A stretch of DNA of 64,000 nt. It comes from Fimenecus sp045613585 (GTDB lineage Bacteria > Bacillota > Clostridia > Oscillospirales > Acutalibacteraceae). Location of the stretch: contig JAZLBG010000107.1 of the NCBI GenBank assembly GCA_045613585.1, forward strand, positions 10,847 through 74,846. The letters are read 5' to 3'. The notes under the pieces are model-generated. The model made no database searches, had not been told where the DNA came from, and saw only the letters and a list, made by a program, of their open reading frames with translations. This document shows, piece by piece, positions 23,629-33,148 of this stretch (positions are counted from its first letter, which is position 1; every line of letters starts with the position of its first letter). Position numbers and translations under genes: made by a program.

Positions 23629-25221
23629 ATGGGCATAAAAAAACTTGATAAAAAGAACTTCATTTTTCAAATTTCACAATATGGTTTTTTTACAGAACAA
23701 TTTCCCGAATGTTTTAATAGTGAAAGCTTTGCAAGAGCATTAGACGACTTGATTTCACTAGTAGCAAGTTCAAAAGGGCAAGCGAAAAAAGGAAATAGGA
23801 ATACAACATCACCAACAACATTATCTACATATAAAAACGATATATCTAGAAGAGTGCTGTCAGTGCCAAATCCCGAGGCCTTTTTGAGATTAGCAAAATT
23901 TATGCAAGAACATTGGAATGAAATCAACGAATATGCTTATAGTTCAAACTCTTTGTCCCCAATTACATTTGTTAGAGTTTATGCACAAGGTGAAGCTGAG
24001 GAGTTACTTAATAGTGAATCACTTAGAGAACGCTTTAAAATTAGAAGTGATTTTGTTGTTAGTATCAAAAATTGTATTCGTGCATCTCTTGGGTATAAGT
24101 ATAGATTGAGTGTAGATATTTCTAATTGTTATAACTCGCTATATACACATTCTGTTACATGGGCTATTTGCGGAAAAGATAAGGCAAAGGAATATTTAAG
24201 AACCAAATCTCCAGCTGAAATTCAAAGAGATTATGAAATAGCAGATTGTATAGATGCTTTTACAAGATTTCAAAAAAACAATGAAACTAATGGTATAATT
24301 GTGGGCCCGTATACTTCAAGGATTGTATCAGAAATAGTTTTAGCTCGAATAGATAAAGAACTGAAACAAAAAGGGTTACACTTCAAACGTTATGTTGATG
24401 ATTATAAAATGTATTTTAGAACTGAGTCACAAGCTCAAGAAAGCTTACCGATTATAGAGAAGGTATTAAACGAATATAATTTATCGCTAAATACCTCGAA
24501 AACAGTAATACAAAAATACCCTTATGAAATTATTTTGAATCTTAAAGACTCTTTTGAAAAAGCTTTTATTGAGGAGGGCGTGTTCGGTGTTTTAAATATG
24601 GCTGCGACACTGTTTTCTTCCGGTGAAAAGGGTGCATATAAATATGCTTTAAAATATATCAAAGATATGACCTTAACTGGTGAAGATATCTATTTGATTA
24701 TCCCAACATTGATTAACATTATGTTAATTGACCCCAGATATGGTAAATATGTAACGCAGTATTTGAAAAAGAATTTATCTTACAGAGAAAAAGAAAAACT
24801 GACAAATGTTTTCAATAATGAATTGACAAGTAGCATTGATGGCCAGTTGCAGCAGGAAACACTTTTATTTATTCAGCTAATTAAAGATTTGAATTTAAAA
24901 ATTCAAGGTAGTAATGTTGTTAAAATATTGAAAAGTGATAATGATTTTGCCATTATAATAGCCCTTGATTTGTGGAAAAATAGTAAAGAATTAGTTATTA
25001 GAACAAAGACTGAAGCGCGAGAGATAAATAAAGCTATTGATTGGTTATTGTTAAAATTAAATGGTGAAAAATTATCTGGTTCTAGATGGTTGCTATTATA
25101 TGAAATGAGTGTAAATAAGCTAGTTAGTTCTAAAAAAATGCCAACTATTGAAATGGATGATTTCTTCAGTAAAATGTTTGATTTAAAAGTAAGTTTTTAT
25201 AATTCAAACAAAAAGAATTAA
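23629..25221 (+). CDS. Abi/UG-type reverse transcriptase (putative defence RT)
   Basis: The 530-aa protein has the RT blocks: motif A 'SVDISNCYNSLYTHS' (Asp near 163), motif B 'GIIVGPYTSRIVSEI' near 225, the catalytic RYVDDY (YVDD at 255-258) and motif D 'SLNTSKTVIQKYP'. The 'D-I-S-N-x-Y-x-S-x-Y-T-H-S' block A is characteristic of AbiA/AbiK and UG defence RTs rather than group II introns or retrons. There is no intron maturase domain. About 230 C-terminal residues are alpha-helical, as in Abi RTs with helical-repeat domains. The gene follows the dGTPase gene with a GGAG site. I cannot assign a DRT type with certainty. No partner RT or nitrilase domain is present. Confidence 0.88.
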   Translation: MGIKKLDKKNFIFQISQYGFFTEQFPECFNSESFARALDDLISLVASSKGQAKKGNRNTTSPTTLSTYKNDISRRVLSVPNPEAFLRLAKFMQEHWNEINEYAYSSNSLSPITFVRVYAQGEAEELLNSESLRERFKIRSDFVVSIKNCIRASLGYKYRLSVDISNCYNSLYTHSVTWAICGKDKAKEYLRTKSPAEIQRDYEIADCIDAFTRFQKNNETNGIIVGPYTSRIVSEIVLARIDKELKQKGLHFKRYVDDYKMYFRTESQAQESLPIIEKVLNEYNLSLNTSKTVIQKYPYEIILNLKDSFEKAFIEEGVFGVLNMAATLFSSGEKGAYKYALKYIKDMTLTGEDIYLIIPTLINIMLIDPRYGKYVTQYLKKNLSYREKEKLTNVFNNELTSSIDGQLQQETLLFIQLIKDLNLKIQGSNVVKILKSDNDFAIIIALDLWKNSKELVIRTKTEAREINKAIDWLLLKLNGEKLSGSRWLLLYEMSVNKLVSSKKMPTIEMDDFFSKMFDLKVSFYNSNKKN

Positions 25222-25241
25222 TGTTTTTATAGTTATAAGTA

Positions 25242-25287
25242 AAAAGCTAACAATACCTATGGTTATAATAGAGTGTTGTTAGCTTTT
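25242..25287. terminator. Terminator of the dGTPase-RT operon
   Basis: AAAAGCTAACAA / TTGTTAGCTTTT form a 12-bp stem with a 22-base loop, between converging genes. Confidence 0.8.
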
Positions 25288-25314
25288 GTAGTGTATATTA
25301 TTTTAACAGGACGA

Positions 25315-26100
25315 TTATCGCTCTGTTGGAAATATTAAATCTGGTGGATAATGAATACTTTTAACTTTTCTGATTTTTTTCATATCATATACAGCTGTAT
25401 TAGGAAGATTCAAAGGGACTGGACCTGAAACGATATAATGTTTGTATGGAGAAAACCAAATAACGTAATCTGCTTTAATTTCTTTTAAAACGTTAATAAA
25501 TTCTTCATCAAAAAAATGTTTATGTATTTCAGCTCTATATGGTGCACCTGTAATAATCTCAGATGGTAGTTCCTCTGTATTGTTTGCTTGTGCGTACGCA
25601 CAAGATTCATCGATAATTAAAAACACGCATTTATGTTTTGGGTGATTCTTTTTATATAGTGGAATTTGGGAATTGTGCTTTTCCAAAACTCTTTTGAAGC
25701 TAGATATATAAAATTTGTAGTTGTGGTCTTCTTCTGTAGGTAAATTAGAATGCGAAATTACTATGACCTTATTACCATTAACGCCATCCTCAATTCCTTT
25801 AGACTTTAATTCAGAATATATTTTGCTTTCTGCCACATTTGTAGCGTTATATAACTTGCCGCTTTTTAATTTTTTAGTATGGTCATCTACTCGCATTACT
25901 TCCATCATGAGTTTATATTTATCGCTATAGAAATCAGGTGGTGGGTCAGATTTTTTGCTGTTATCCACCCAGTTTTTCCAATGACAACTTTTTAGCACTT
26001 TATTAACAATAAAAATAGATTTTATGCTATTAAAAATGATTCCGTGGCATGTGGTTTGAAAGTACTCAATTATATTTGATTCCTTATCAAAAAAATTCAC
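25315..26100 (-). CDS. Unknown 261-aa protein, possible nuclease fold
   Basis: The family is not recognised. 'DPPPDFYSDKYKLMMEVMRVDDH' near residues 53-75 looks like a D...E-x-M-R variant of a PD-(D/E)XK core, followed by a mixed alpha/beta region with 'NKVIVISHSNLPT' and 'HKCVFLIIDES'. The longer frame reaches 26193, but the promoter (TTGATT...TATAAT near 26120-26145) lies within that extension. I therefore place the start at the GTG at 26100, behind AGAGGTGATA. It is transcribed divergently from the restriction module and converges on the RT operon, so it is an independent unit. Confidence 0.55.
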   Translation of the reverse strand: MNFFDKESNIIEYFQTTCHGIIFNSIKSIFIVNKVLKSCHWKNWVDNSKKSDPPPDFYSDKYKLMMEVMRVDDHTKKLKSGKLYNATNVAESKIYSELKSKGIEDGVNGNKVIVISHSNLPTEEDHNYKFYISSFKRVLEKHNSQIPLYKKNHPKHKCVFLIIDESCAYAQANNTEELPSEIITGAPYRAEIHKHFFDEEFINVLKEIKADYVIWFSPYKHYIVSGPVPLNLPNTAVYDMKKIRKVKSIHYPPDLIFPTER

Positions 26101-26281
26101 ACTATCACCTCTTTTGTGATTATTATAACATCTCATTTTCGAATAATCAATTTTATTAAGTTCACTTAGTCCATAAAAATGTACTGAATTCAAAATAAAA
26201 AGCAGACAGTGATTTAATTCTATGATATAATATATTTAAACAAGAAAAATGCTGAAATCTCAATATTTTTTTGGAAATAAG

Positions 26282-26310
26282 TTGAGAAAAGTAATTTATT
26301 GTGATATAAT
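26282..26310 (+). promoter_or_regulatory. Promoter of the restriction-system controller gene
   Basis: TTGAGA (26282-26287), 17 bases, TATAAT (26305-26310). GTGA and TCAC half-sites flank the -10 box (26301-26315), a possible binding site for the XRE protein encoded next. Confidence 0.6.
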
Positions 26311-26356
26311 TTCACTAATGTTTATGAAAAATTATATTAATCATAGGGGTGTAATC

Positions 26357-26566
26357 ATGGCTGCAAGTTATAAGAAATTATTTAAGCTATTAATTGATCG
26401 TGACATGAAGAAAAAAGAACTTGCTGAAAAGGCGGGCATCAGTATTGCTACTATTACTAAGATGGGCAAAGACGGTGCCGTTGTTTCAAGTGATGTTCTC
26501 GTAAAAATCTGCACTGCACTAGATTGTACAATGGATGATATTGTGCAAATTGTACCTGAAAAATAA
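26357..26566 (+). CDS. XRE-family helix-turn-helix protein (controller of the restriction module)
   Basis: All 69 residues form one Cro/CI-type domain: 'LFKLLIDRDMKKKELAEKAGISIATITKMGKDG', then 'VLVKICTALDCTMDDIVQIV'. The start is the ATG at 26357, after GGGGTG; the longer frame to 26249 overlaps the promoter. It sits 67 bases ahead of the methyltransferase gene. Small XRE proteins in this place commonly act as transcriptional controllers of restriction-modification genes, delaying the nuclease or limiting the methylase. Confidence 0.88.
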   Translation: MAASYKKLFKLLIDRDMKKKELAEKAGISIATITKMGKDGAVVSSDVLVKICTALDCTMDDIVQIVPEK

Positions 26567-26633
26567 CAAAGATATTTTCAGGACAATAATTTAGAGTTTA
26601 GATTACAGATATTTGTGCGGAGGATTACCTAAA

Positions 26634-29051
26634 ATGGTAGATAATAAACTTACATATATAAGTCTTTTTAGTAGCGCTGGAGTTGGATGCTATGGATTTA
26701 AAAAAGAAGGATACGAATGTATTGCGACTTGCGAATTGCTTTCTGCAAGATTAGATGTGCAGAAAGCTAACAATAAATGTAAATATGAGTCAGGTTACAT
26801 TTCTGGAGATTTAACCAAAGTTGAAATAAAAGAGCAACTTTTTAATGAAGTGGAAATGTGGAGAGAGAAAGAAAAAGTTGAATCTGTTGATGTCGTTGTT
26901 GCTACACCACCTTGTCAGGGAATGAGTACTGCAAATTATAAGAAAGGTGATGAAAGCAAAAGAAATTCACTTGTTGTTGAAGCGATATCTATTATAAAGA
27001 AATTGCAGCCAAAGGTTTTTGTTTTCGAAAATGTTAAAGCTTTTTTGAAAACAGCATGTACCGATATAAATGGAGAAATAATTCCTATTAAAGATAGCAT
27101 TTATAGAAATCTCGGCAAGGACTATCATATATACGCAAGGGTCATTAATTTTAATGAATATGGTGTACCATCAAGTCGCCCAAGAACTATTGTTGTTGGA
27201 ACGCATAAAGATTTTATTCATTTTAGTCCTTTGAATATCTTTCCATTAAAAGAAGAGCAACGCACTGTGAGAGATGCGATTGGTGATTTACCATCATTAA
27301 GATTTGGAGAAATGTCAGATGATACGCTCCATTTCTTTAGAGAGTATCCAAGATATATGGAAGAATGGATTAGCCATTTGGCTGAAGGTGAGTCTGCTTT
27401 TAATAATGAAGAACCATATAAACCATATAAAATTGAAAACGGAGAAAAGATTGTCTTGAAAGGTTCTCATATGGGAAATAAATTCAGGAGACTTTTTTGG
27501 GATAGACCAGGTGCATGTATTGCGACTAGGAACGACCAGTTAGCAAGTCAAGACACCATCCACCCTAAAGATAATCGAGTTTTAAGTATTCGTGAATTGA
27601 TGCGCTTAATGACTATACCTGATGATTTTCAATGGTCTAATACAGATATTAATAGTCTTAAGACAAAGGATGAAAAGAAAGTTTTCTTAAAAGAAAATGA
27701 ATTAAATATAAGAAGATGTATAGGAGAGGCTGTTCCAACACATATAATGCAGACAATTGCAAAAAATGCCAAGGAAATGATAGCTTTCCAACATTATGTT
27801 GAGGATTATTATTCTAATAAGACAAACAATAAGCCAAAGTCATATTATGAAAAAGCTTTTGATTTTGAGATGAATCTGACTGAGGTAAAGGAAACAGGTT
27901 CTTATTACACGCCTCAAACAGTAGTGTTTGAAGCATTATCAACTATTGACCTTAATGGTAAAAAAGAAATAAGAATTTTAGAACCATCAGTTGGTATGGG
28001 TGCATTTTTACCTCAATTATTCAGACTTTGTGATGTTTGCGATAAGGTTTGTTTAGATGTATGCGATTGTGATGCCGACGCTTTAAAAACTTTAAAATCA
28101 ATAATTAAATTGATTCCTTATAACAAAGATATTATCTCTATTAAGTATATTTGTGATGATTTTTTAATTACAAACAAAATTAAAAAGAGTTATGATTTGA
28201 TTATTTCCAATCCGCCTTTCGCAAAGGTGTCAAAGGACAAACTTGCTGATTACAAGGCACAGTATGATGTTGGCAAGTCGACAAATGCTTTTGCATTTTT
28301 CCTTGATAGATACTTGTCTTTATCTGATGAAATTGCTGTTATAGTCCCAAAAAGTTTTGTTATGGCTGCGGAATATAATAATATACGAAATAAATATCAG
28401 AAATTGGGTATTACACACATTGTGGATTTTGGTGTAAAGTACTTTAAAACCGTTTTCGTTGAAATTCTTTCAATTCATTTTAAGAAGGGATATACTGGAA
28501 CGATTGCAGTTGAAAACAAACTTTTGGGAGAAGAATACTATCAAGAACAAGGATATATATTTCATGATAAATGTTGGCTGATGTATAGGGATTCATGGTT
28601 TGATAATTATATAAAAACATTGAAATTAGATGTTTTTGATATGTTTAGAGACCGTCAAATTACCAATAGTAAGGTTTCGACATCTGGAGATGTTTGGGTT
28701 TTGCGTTCCAAAAATATACTTGATAGTGGTGAAATAGTATCTAAAGAAGGATATGATCGCTTTATTTCGACGGAAGATTTGCACAAGTATAATGTATCTC
28801 AATATTTGAATTCTAATGCAATCATAATGCCTAATTTCACGTATCTTACTCGTGCAACAAGGTTACCCAATAATTGCATACCAAACGGTTCTATTGCAAT
28901 ATTAAAACCTAAAGCTATAATAGGCGATATAGATTTAACTTTGTACGCTAGTGATGATTTTAGAAAATACTATGAAATCGTTAAAAACAAGGCTAGATTT
29001 ACCTTGAATTTAGATTCCAATTCTATCTATTATGTGGGGATAAAAAAGTAA
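26634..29051 (+). CDS. Fused DNA cytosine-5 and adenine-N6 methyltransferase
   Basis: This 805-aa protein joins two methyltransferases. Residues 1-385 are a Dcm-type m5C enzyme: 'FSSAGVGCYGFKKEGYEC' (SAM site), 'ATPPCQGMS' with catalytic Cys near 94, 'VFENVKAF' and 'SSRPRTIVVG'. A target-recognition region then leads to 'LRIRELMRLMTIPDDF'-like motif IX/X sequence. Residues 410-805 are an Eco57I/type I-like m6A enzyme: 'ETGSYYTPQTVVFEAL', 'EPSVGMGAFLPQ' near 450 and SNPPF (NPPF at 526-529). The C-terminal 150 residues could be a second recognition domain. It should protect host DNA at the site(s) cut by the McrBC-like partner. Such m5C-m6A fusions are uncommon. The start is the ATG at 26634 with GGAGGA upstream. 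Confidence 0.93.
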   Translation: MVDNKLTYISLFSSAGVGCYGFKKEGYECIATCELLSARLDVQKANNKCKYESGYISGDLTKVEIKEQLFNEVEMWREKEKVESVDVVVATPPCQGMSTANYKKGDESKRNSLVVEAISIIKKLQPKVFVFENVKAFLKTACTDINGEIIPIKDSIYRNLGKDYHIYARVINFNEYGVPSSRPRTIVVGTHKDFIHFSPLNIFPLKEEQRTVRDAIGDLPSLRFGEMSDDTLHFFREYPRYMEEWISHLAEGESAFNNEEPYKPYKIENGEKIVLKGSHMGNKFRRLFWDRPGACIATRNDQLASQDTIHPKDNRVLSIRELMRLMTIPDDFQWSNTDINSLKTKDEKKVFLKENELNIRRCIGEAVPTHIMQTIAKNAKEMIAFQHYVEDYYSNKTNNKPKSYYEKAFDFEMNLTEVKETGSYYTPQTVVFEALSTIDLNGKKEIRILEPSVGMGAFLPQLFRLCDVCDKVCLDVCDCDADALKTLKSIIKLIPYNKDIISIKYICDDFLITNKIKKSYDLIISNPPFAKVSKDKLADYKAQYDVGKSTNAFAFFLDRYLSLSDEIAVIVPKSFVMAAEYNNIRNKYQKLGITHIVDFGVKYFKTVFVEILSIHFKKGYTGTIAVENKLLGEEYYQEQGYIFHDKCWLMYRDSWFDNYIKTLKLDVFDMFRDRQITNSKVSTSGDVWVLRSKNILDSGEIVSKEGYDRFISTEDLHKYNVSQYLNSNAIIMPNFTYLTRATRLPNNCIPNGSIAILKPKAIIGDIDLTLYASDDFRKYYEIVKNKARFTLNLDSNSIYYVGIKK

Positions 29052-29068
29052 AAAAAGAGGTGAGTTAG

Positions 29069-31744
29069 ATGCAGAGTTTAGCAAAAATTTTTATGGGGAC
29101 ATTTGGTTCTGGAAAAACTTATAATGCAATAAAAGCTGCATGTGATTTTATAGGTGAAGATAATAGTCATGAAAATTTCATGCGTTTGTGTAACGAGAAG
29201 CGAATAGCTTATATTCCATTAAGCCCTAATTTTACATATGAAAACTTTGTAGCTGGTGTTAAAGTTTCAACTGATGCAAAAGGAAAGATTACTTATCAAG
29301 TGGTGGATAAAGTCTTTTCTGAAATGTGTGAGAAAGCTTTAATGCATAAAGATTTAAATTATTGTGTTATTTTAGATGATTTGGACCGTGTAAACATTAG
29401 TGTTCTGTTAGGCGAATTGATTAATGCTATAGAATATAGAAATGAGCGTGTAACTACAACTAGTGGGAAATCCATAATGGTTCCAGATAATTTGTTGATT
29501 GTAGGGACTTTGAATTCCTTGAATCAAAGAGATACAGATTATGCTGTTTTAAGAAGATTTAATTTACAACCACTAAACCCAACAAAGCAATTGATTTATG
29601 ATTTTTATGAGGGTTATCCTGGTGATGTTGTTGAGACAGTTGTAGAGTTTTATGAGAAAGTTAACTCCTTTATTGATTTAAACATATCAACAGATTATTT
29701 AGATTTGTTAAATGAGTATCATATTAGCCCGGCTTTTTATTTGAAAAGCAAAGCTTCTGCGGTAGATTTGTTAAATGTAATTGTTACATATATAGATTCA
29801 ATTATTATTCCAATCTTGCATCAATATGTATCAGATGGAATACTTGATTGCTCTTTTGACGATGTTAAGAGTTTTCAGGCATCCTTAGTGTCTATGCGTG
29901 CTGATATACAGAGTGCTAGTGTGAAAAAGATTACAAAGTGGATTTATAATTATGATACTGACAGTTGGGCATCCGTTGACAACTGTGGTTCGGATGCAAA
30001 GGATGAATATATAGAAACATTGCACAACGAGCTTCGTGGATATAAGGCCGAACTCTTTAGACTTATTTTTGAGGCAGTTTCTTTTTCGAATATTGTACCT
30101 GTCGATAGCTTATTTAATGATATATATAATAATACAAATCTCATCAAAGTATCAAATCAGTTTGCACGTTCGAGAGACAAAGAGAGATTAGCTGCATTTG
30201 TTGCGGAGGAGAGTGTCTCTGAACAGTTTCAATATAGTACACAGGGCGGTAAAATTAATTGTTCTGTTTATGCTACTGTTGCGGTAGGCAATAAAATGAA
30301 ACCTAGATATGAAATAAACGGAAAACGGTATGTAATTGCTAGTGGGTTTAGAAGTGGCGGCTCAACAACAAGTTTGGATACGTATGAGCCTACCTTATTA
30401 GCGCCGCTATATCATGGAGAGTTTGTATATAAATTAATTGTTTCATACTATAATTTAATGATTAGAGGATTTGCTGAATCAGGAAACAACTTGTTGGAAA
30501 AGTTAGCGAAAGTAGAACTGAATTATGTAATTAAACAAGAACGAATAGCAGAAACTTGGCCGGAAATTATACCTAATCTATCGATTCTGTGGTCTTCAGC
30601 AGGTAGTGAAATACACTTAACATCATCTAAAATTGATGATTTAGAGAGAGCAAGAAATAGCGTTTCATTTACTAGCTTGTATGAAGATTATGTTGAACAA
30701 GAACATAATGAAACTTTGATAATTCCTAGTATAGGGGTGGAAAATATGTCTAACGATTATAAAAAAATAATGGATTTGCTCAATATTCATCAAATGATTT
30801 TACAAGGACCTCCTGGTACATCTAAAACATATGGAGCAAAAGAATTTATAGGTAATCGCATTATAGAAAAGGGTGATGCTACAGGTTTACCTATGTCTAT
30901 TTTGACACAGAATCAATTGAACGAAGAGCACTATAATGAAAATATTGAGTTGGACAAGTCAGTGTATTGGGATATAGTGCAGTTTCATCCATCATATGAC
31001 TATGAGGACTTTGTTAGAGGAATAGATGTTAGGCCAGGATATAATGGTATAGAATATGTAACAGTAAATAAGACTCTAGGTAAAATCGCTGCATTAGCAA
31101 GCAAGAAAGAAAATAGTGGTAAAGAATTTTACCTAATTATCGATGAAATTAACAGAGCTAATATTGCATCTGTCTTTGGGGAACTAATTTATGCGTTAGA
31201 ATATCGTGGAGAACCTGTTGAAACACCGTATGCTGTTAATGGTGAATCAACAATATCTTTACCATCTAATCTATACATAATAGGTACTATGAATACGGCG
31301 GATAAATCAATTGGAAATATTGACTATGCAGTGAAGAGAAGATTTATATTCTTTAATAGTTTGCCTAATAGAGAAACTGTATTGAGTTGTGCCGAGAAAG
31401 ATGAAAATGCAATAGAGGTAAGGGCTTATGATATTGTGGCTCAATTATTTAGAGATTACTTGAATTCAGAATATAATATTGATGATGTACAATTAGGACA
31501 TACATATTTTTTAAGAGTAAAAGAGAGTCCAGTAATGGATGAAAAAGAATGTATGTTTGAAAAAATGCGTTATCAAATCATCCCAATTTTAAGAGAATAT
31601 TTTAAAGATGGAATATTAGAGAATAATGAAGACTCAGGTTCAAGTCAAGCATCTCAAGAATTGATGAGCATTATTGAACAATATAGCGTTTTCAAAGATA
31701 TAGATAAAACAATTTCTGATTGGTTGAATAAACATTTAAATTAA
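29069..31744 (+). CDS. mcrB: McrB-like NTPase with two AAA+ domains
   Basis: The 891-aa protein carries two successive McrB-type AAA+ modules. In the first, Walker A is GSGKT (13-17), Walker B 'VILDDLDR' and 'VGTLNSLNQRD' replaces the canonical GTPase motif. In the second, Walker A is GPPGTSKT (580-587), Walker B 'LIIDEINRAN' and the full McrB GTP motif 'MNTADKSI' (from 741) is present. The first module is thus diverged and perhaps structural, while the second is likely the active GTPase. Usual McrB has one AAA module behind a DNA-binding domain; tandem modules recall the LlaJI-type R1 subunit. It is in operon with the methyltransferase (17 bases) and mcrC (6 bases). Confidence 0.92.
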   Translation: MQSLAKIFMGTFGSGKTYNAIKAACDFIGEDNSHENFMRLCNEKRIAYIPLSPNFTYENFVAGVKVSTDAKGKITYQVVDKVFSEMCEKALMHKDLNYCVILDDLDRVNISVLLGELINAIEYRNERVTTTSGKSIMVPDNLLIVGTLNSLNQRDTDYAVLRRFNLQPLNPTKQLIYDFYEGYPGDVVETVVEFYEKVNSFIDLNISTDYLDLLNEYHISPAFYLKSKASAVDLLNVIVTYIDSIIIPILHQYVSDGILDCSFDDVKSFQASLVSMRADIQSASVKKITKWIYNYDTDSWASVDNCGSDAKDEYIETLHNELRGYKAELFRLIFEAVSFSNIVPVDSLFNDIYNNTNLIKVSNQFARSRDKERLAAFVAEESVSEQFQYSTQGGKINCSVYATVAVGNKMKPRYEINGKRYVIASGFRSGGSTTSLDTYEPTLLAPLYHGEFVYKLIVSYYNLMIRGFAESGNNLLEKLAKVELNYVIKQERIAETWPEIIPNLSILWSSAGSEIHLTSSKIDDLERARNSVSFTSLYEDYVEQEHNETLIIPSIGVENMSNDYKKIMDLLNIHQMILQGPPGTSKTYGAKEFIGNRIIEKGDATGLPMSILTQNQLNEEHYNENIELDKSVYWDIVQFHPSYDYEDFVRGIDVRPGYNGIEYVTVNKTLGKIAALASKKENSGKEFYLIIDEINRANIASVFGELIYALEYRGEPVETPYAVNGESTISLPSNLYIIGTMNTADKSIGNIDYAVKRRFIFFNSLPNRETVLSCAEKDENAIEVRAYDIVAQLFRDYLNSEYNIDDVQLGHTYFLRVKESPVMDEKECMFEKMRYQIIPILREYFKDGILENNEDSGSSQASQELMSIIEQYSVFKDIDKTISDWLNKHLN

Positions 31745-31750
31745 CAACTG

Positions 31751-33064
31751 GTGATTTTTATGATTCATGCAAAAACATGGAGTAAAATAGATGGTTTAGA
31801 TAACAAAACTTGTCAAAATGCTCTTTTTAGCAATAATTATCAAAATATGGGAATTCATTTTCATAATGGAGAATTATGGTCTTCAGGATATGCCGGAATA
31901 TGTCGCTTGGTCGACCGTTTTGGTGGAATTATAAAGGGTGGAAATGAGAATCAAATAATACTTTCTGTGGAGCCTAATTATGATGTCACTCCATTTGAAA
32001 TGCTTGCTGCTGTTATGTCTGATGATGAGTATGATGATTATCTTGATGTCTTAAAAAAAGAAAAACGTGAATTGTTTCATATCTTTTTAGAGCAAGAAAC
32101 TATAGAAACCAGTGTTACTGGGTGTTCTGGTGATTTTCTGATTGCTGCATCATTTATAATGAGTTGTAAATATGTATGTAAGCGAAAGTTAAAGCCACAA
32201 ATGGTCAAACACAACGAGAATTTGAGGGCTAAGGCAAAAGGCAAAATAGATATCAAAAGACAATTAAAAACGAATGTTTTCAGAGGAAGAGAAGATAGAA
32301 TGTTTTGTACATACAACATTTTTTCAATCGATACTTTGGAAAATAGAATACTTAAATTTGCACTAAAAAAAGCAGAACATATAATCAAAAATAAATATGG
32401 TAAAGTATATGATTATATGAAAAAGGATATAAAGTTCTGCAAAAATGCTTTGGCAGATGTTTCGGATATTAGAGTTGACAAAAATATGTTTACAAGAGTT
32501 TCGGTGAATGGTTTGTATCCGTATTATAAGGAACCAATACAACTAGCCAAACAACTGGTTTGTGACTTGTATATTGAACCGGTATACCAGGGAGAGCATA
32601 CTGGAAAAGTTATACCATATGTAATTAATATGGAATTACTTTTTGAGTTTTATATTAGAACAAAGCTGAAAGAGTATTATGCCGACAAAGAAATATATAG
32701 TGTTGGGAAATACAACAAGAAATATGTATTTTTAAGACACCACATGCATCAAAATCATTTAATTAAACATTATATTCCAGATGTTATAATATTAAAAGAT
32801 TCTAAACCAGAAGCGGTTTTTGATGTTAAGTTCAAAAACAGATTAAAGCCTGACAGGAATGATACTCATCAGCTCATGAGTTATGTTTTAATGTTGGGCG
32901 TTAATAAGTGTGGTTTTATTTTCCCAAAATCTCAAGACCTTTCTGGTGGTTTAGCGTTTCAAGATGAATTAAATGTTGCCGATGATGTGATTTCTTATTA
33001 TGAAATTGAATACGATAAAGAAATTATAGCAAGCTCTATGCTTGAAGTGGGCTGTAGTGAGTGA
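31751..33064 (+). CDS. mcrC: McrC-like endonuclease subunit
   Basis: This is a 437-aa McrC family protein. The N-terminal part contacts McrB in known systems. The C-terminal PD-(D/E)XK nuclease core is visible as 'HYIPDVIILKDSKPEAVFDVKFKNR' (Asp, then Asp-x-Lys) with 'THQLMSYVLMLG' after it. With the double-AAA McrB it should form a GTP-driven DNA translocase and nuclease. Because a cognate methyltransferase is encoded upstream, the enzyme probably cuts unmethylated DNA (LlaJI-like) rather than methylated DNA as in E. coli McrBC. The start at 31751 is TTG or the ATG shortly after; the frame is otherwise unambiguous. Confidence 0.9.
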   Translation: MIFMIHAKTWSKIDGLDNKTCQNALFSNNYQNMGIHFHNGELWSSGYAGICRLVDRFGGIIKGGNENQIILSVEPNYDVTPFEMLAAVMSDDEYDDYLDVLKKEKRELFHIFLEQETIETSVTGCSGDFLIAASFIMSCKYVCKRKLKPQMVKHNENLRAKAKGKIDIKRQLKTNVFRGREDRMFCTYNIFSIDTLENRILKFALKKAEHIIKNKYGKVYDYMKKDIKFCKNALADVSDIRVDKNMFTRVSVNGLYPYYKEPIQLAKQLVCDLYIEPVYQGEHTGKVIPYVINMELLFEFYIRTKLKEYYADKEIYSVGKYNKKYVFLRHHMHQNHLIKHYIPDVIILKDSKPEAVFDVKFKNRLKPDRNDTHQLMSYVLMLGVNKCGFIFPKSQDLSGGLAFQDELNVADDVISYYEIEYDKEIIASSMLEVGCSE

Positions 33065-33148
33065 CTAATAGTAGATGAAACCTACATTGAAATCAAAATG
33101 TTTGCTAATTGGAAATAAATGCAGAGTACTGCAATAAGGTGCAATGAT

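Noticed and set aside
23629..25221. Reading the RT as part of a retron or group II intron
   Set aside because: There is no msr/msd-like inverted-repeat RNA upstream, no maturase or endonuclease domain, and block A is of the Abi/UG kind.
26357..33064. Classic methyl-dependent type IV McrBC
   Set aside because: A dedicated methyltransferase is encoded in the same operon, which fits protection of host DNA and an LlaJI-like mode better.
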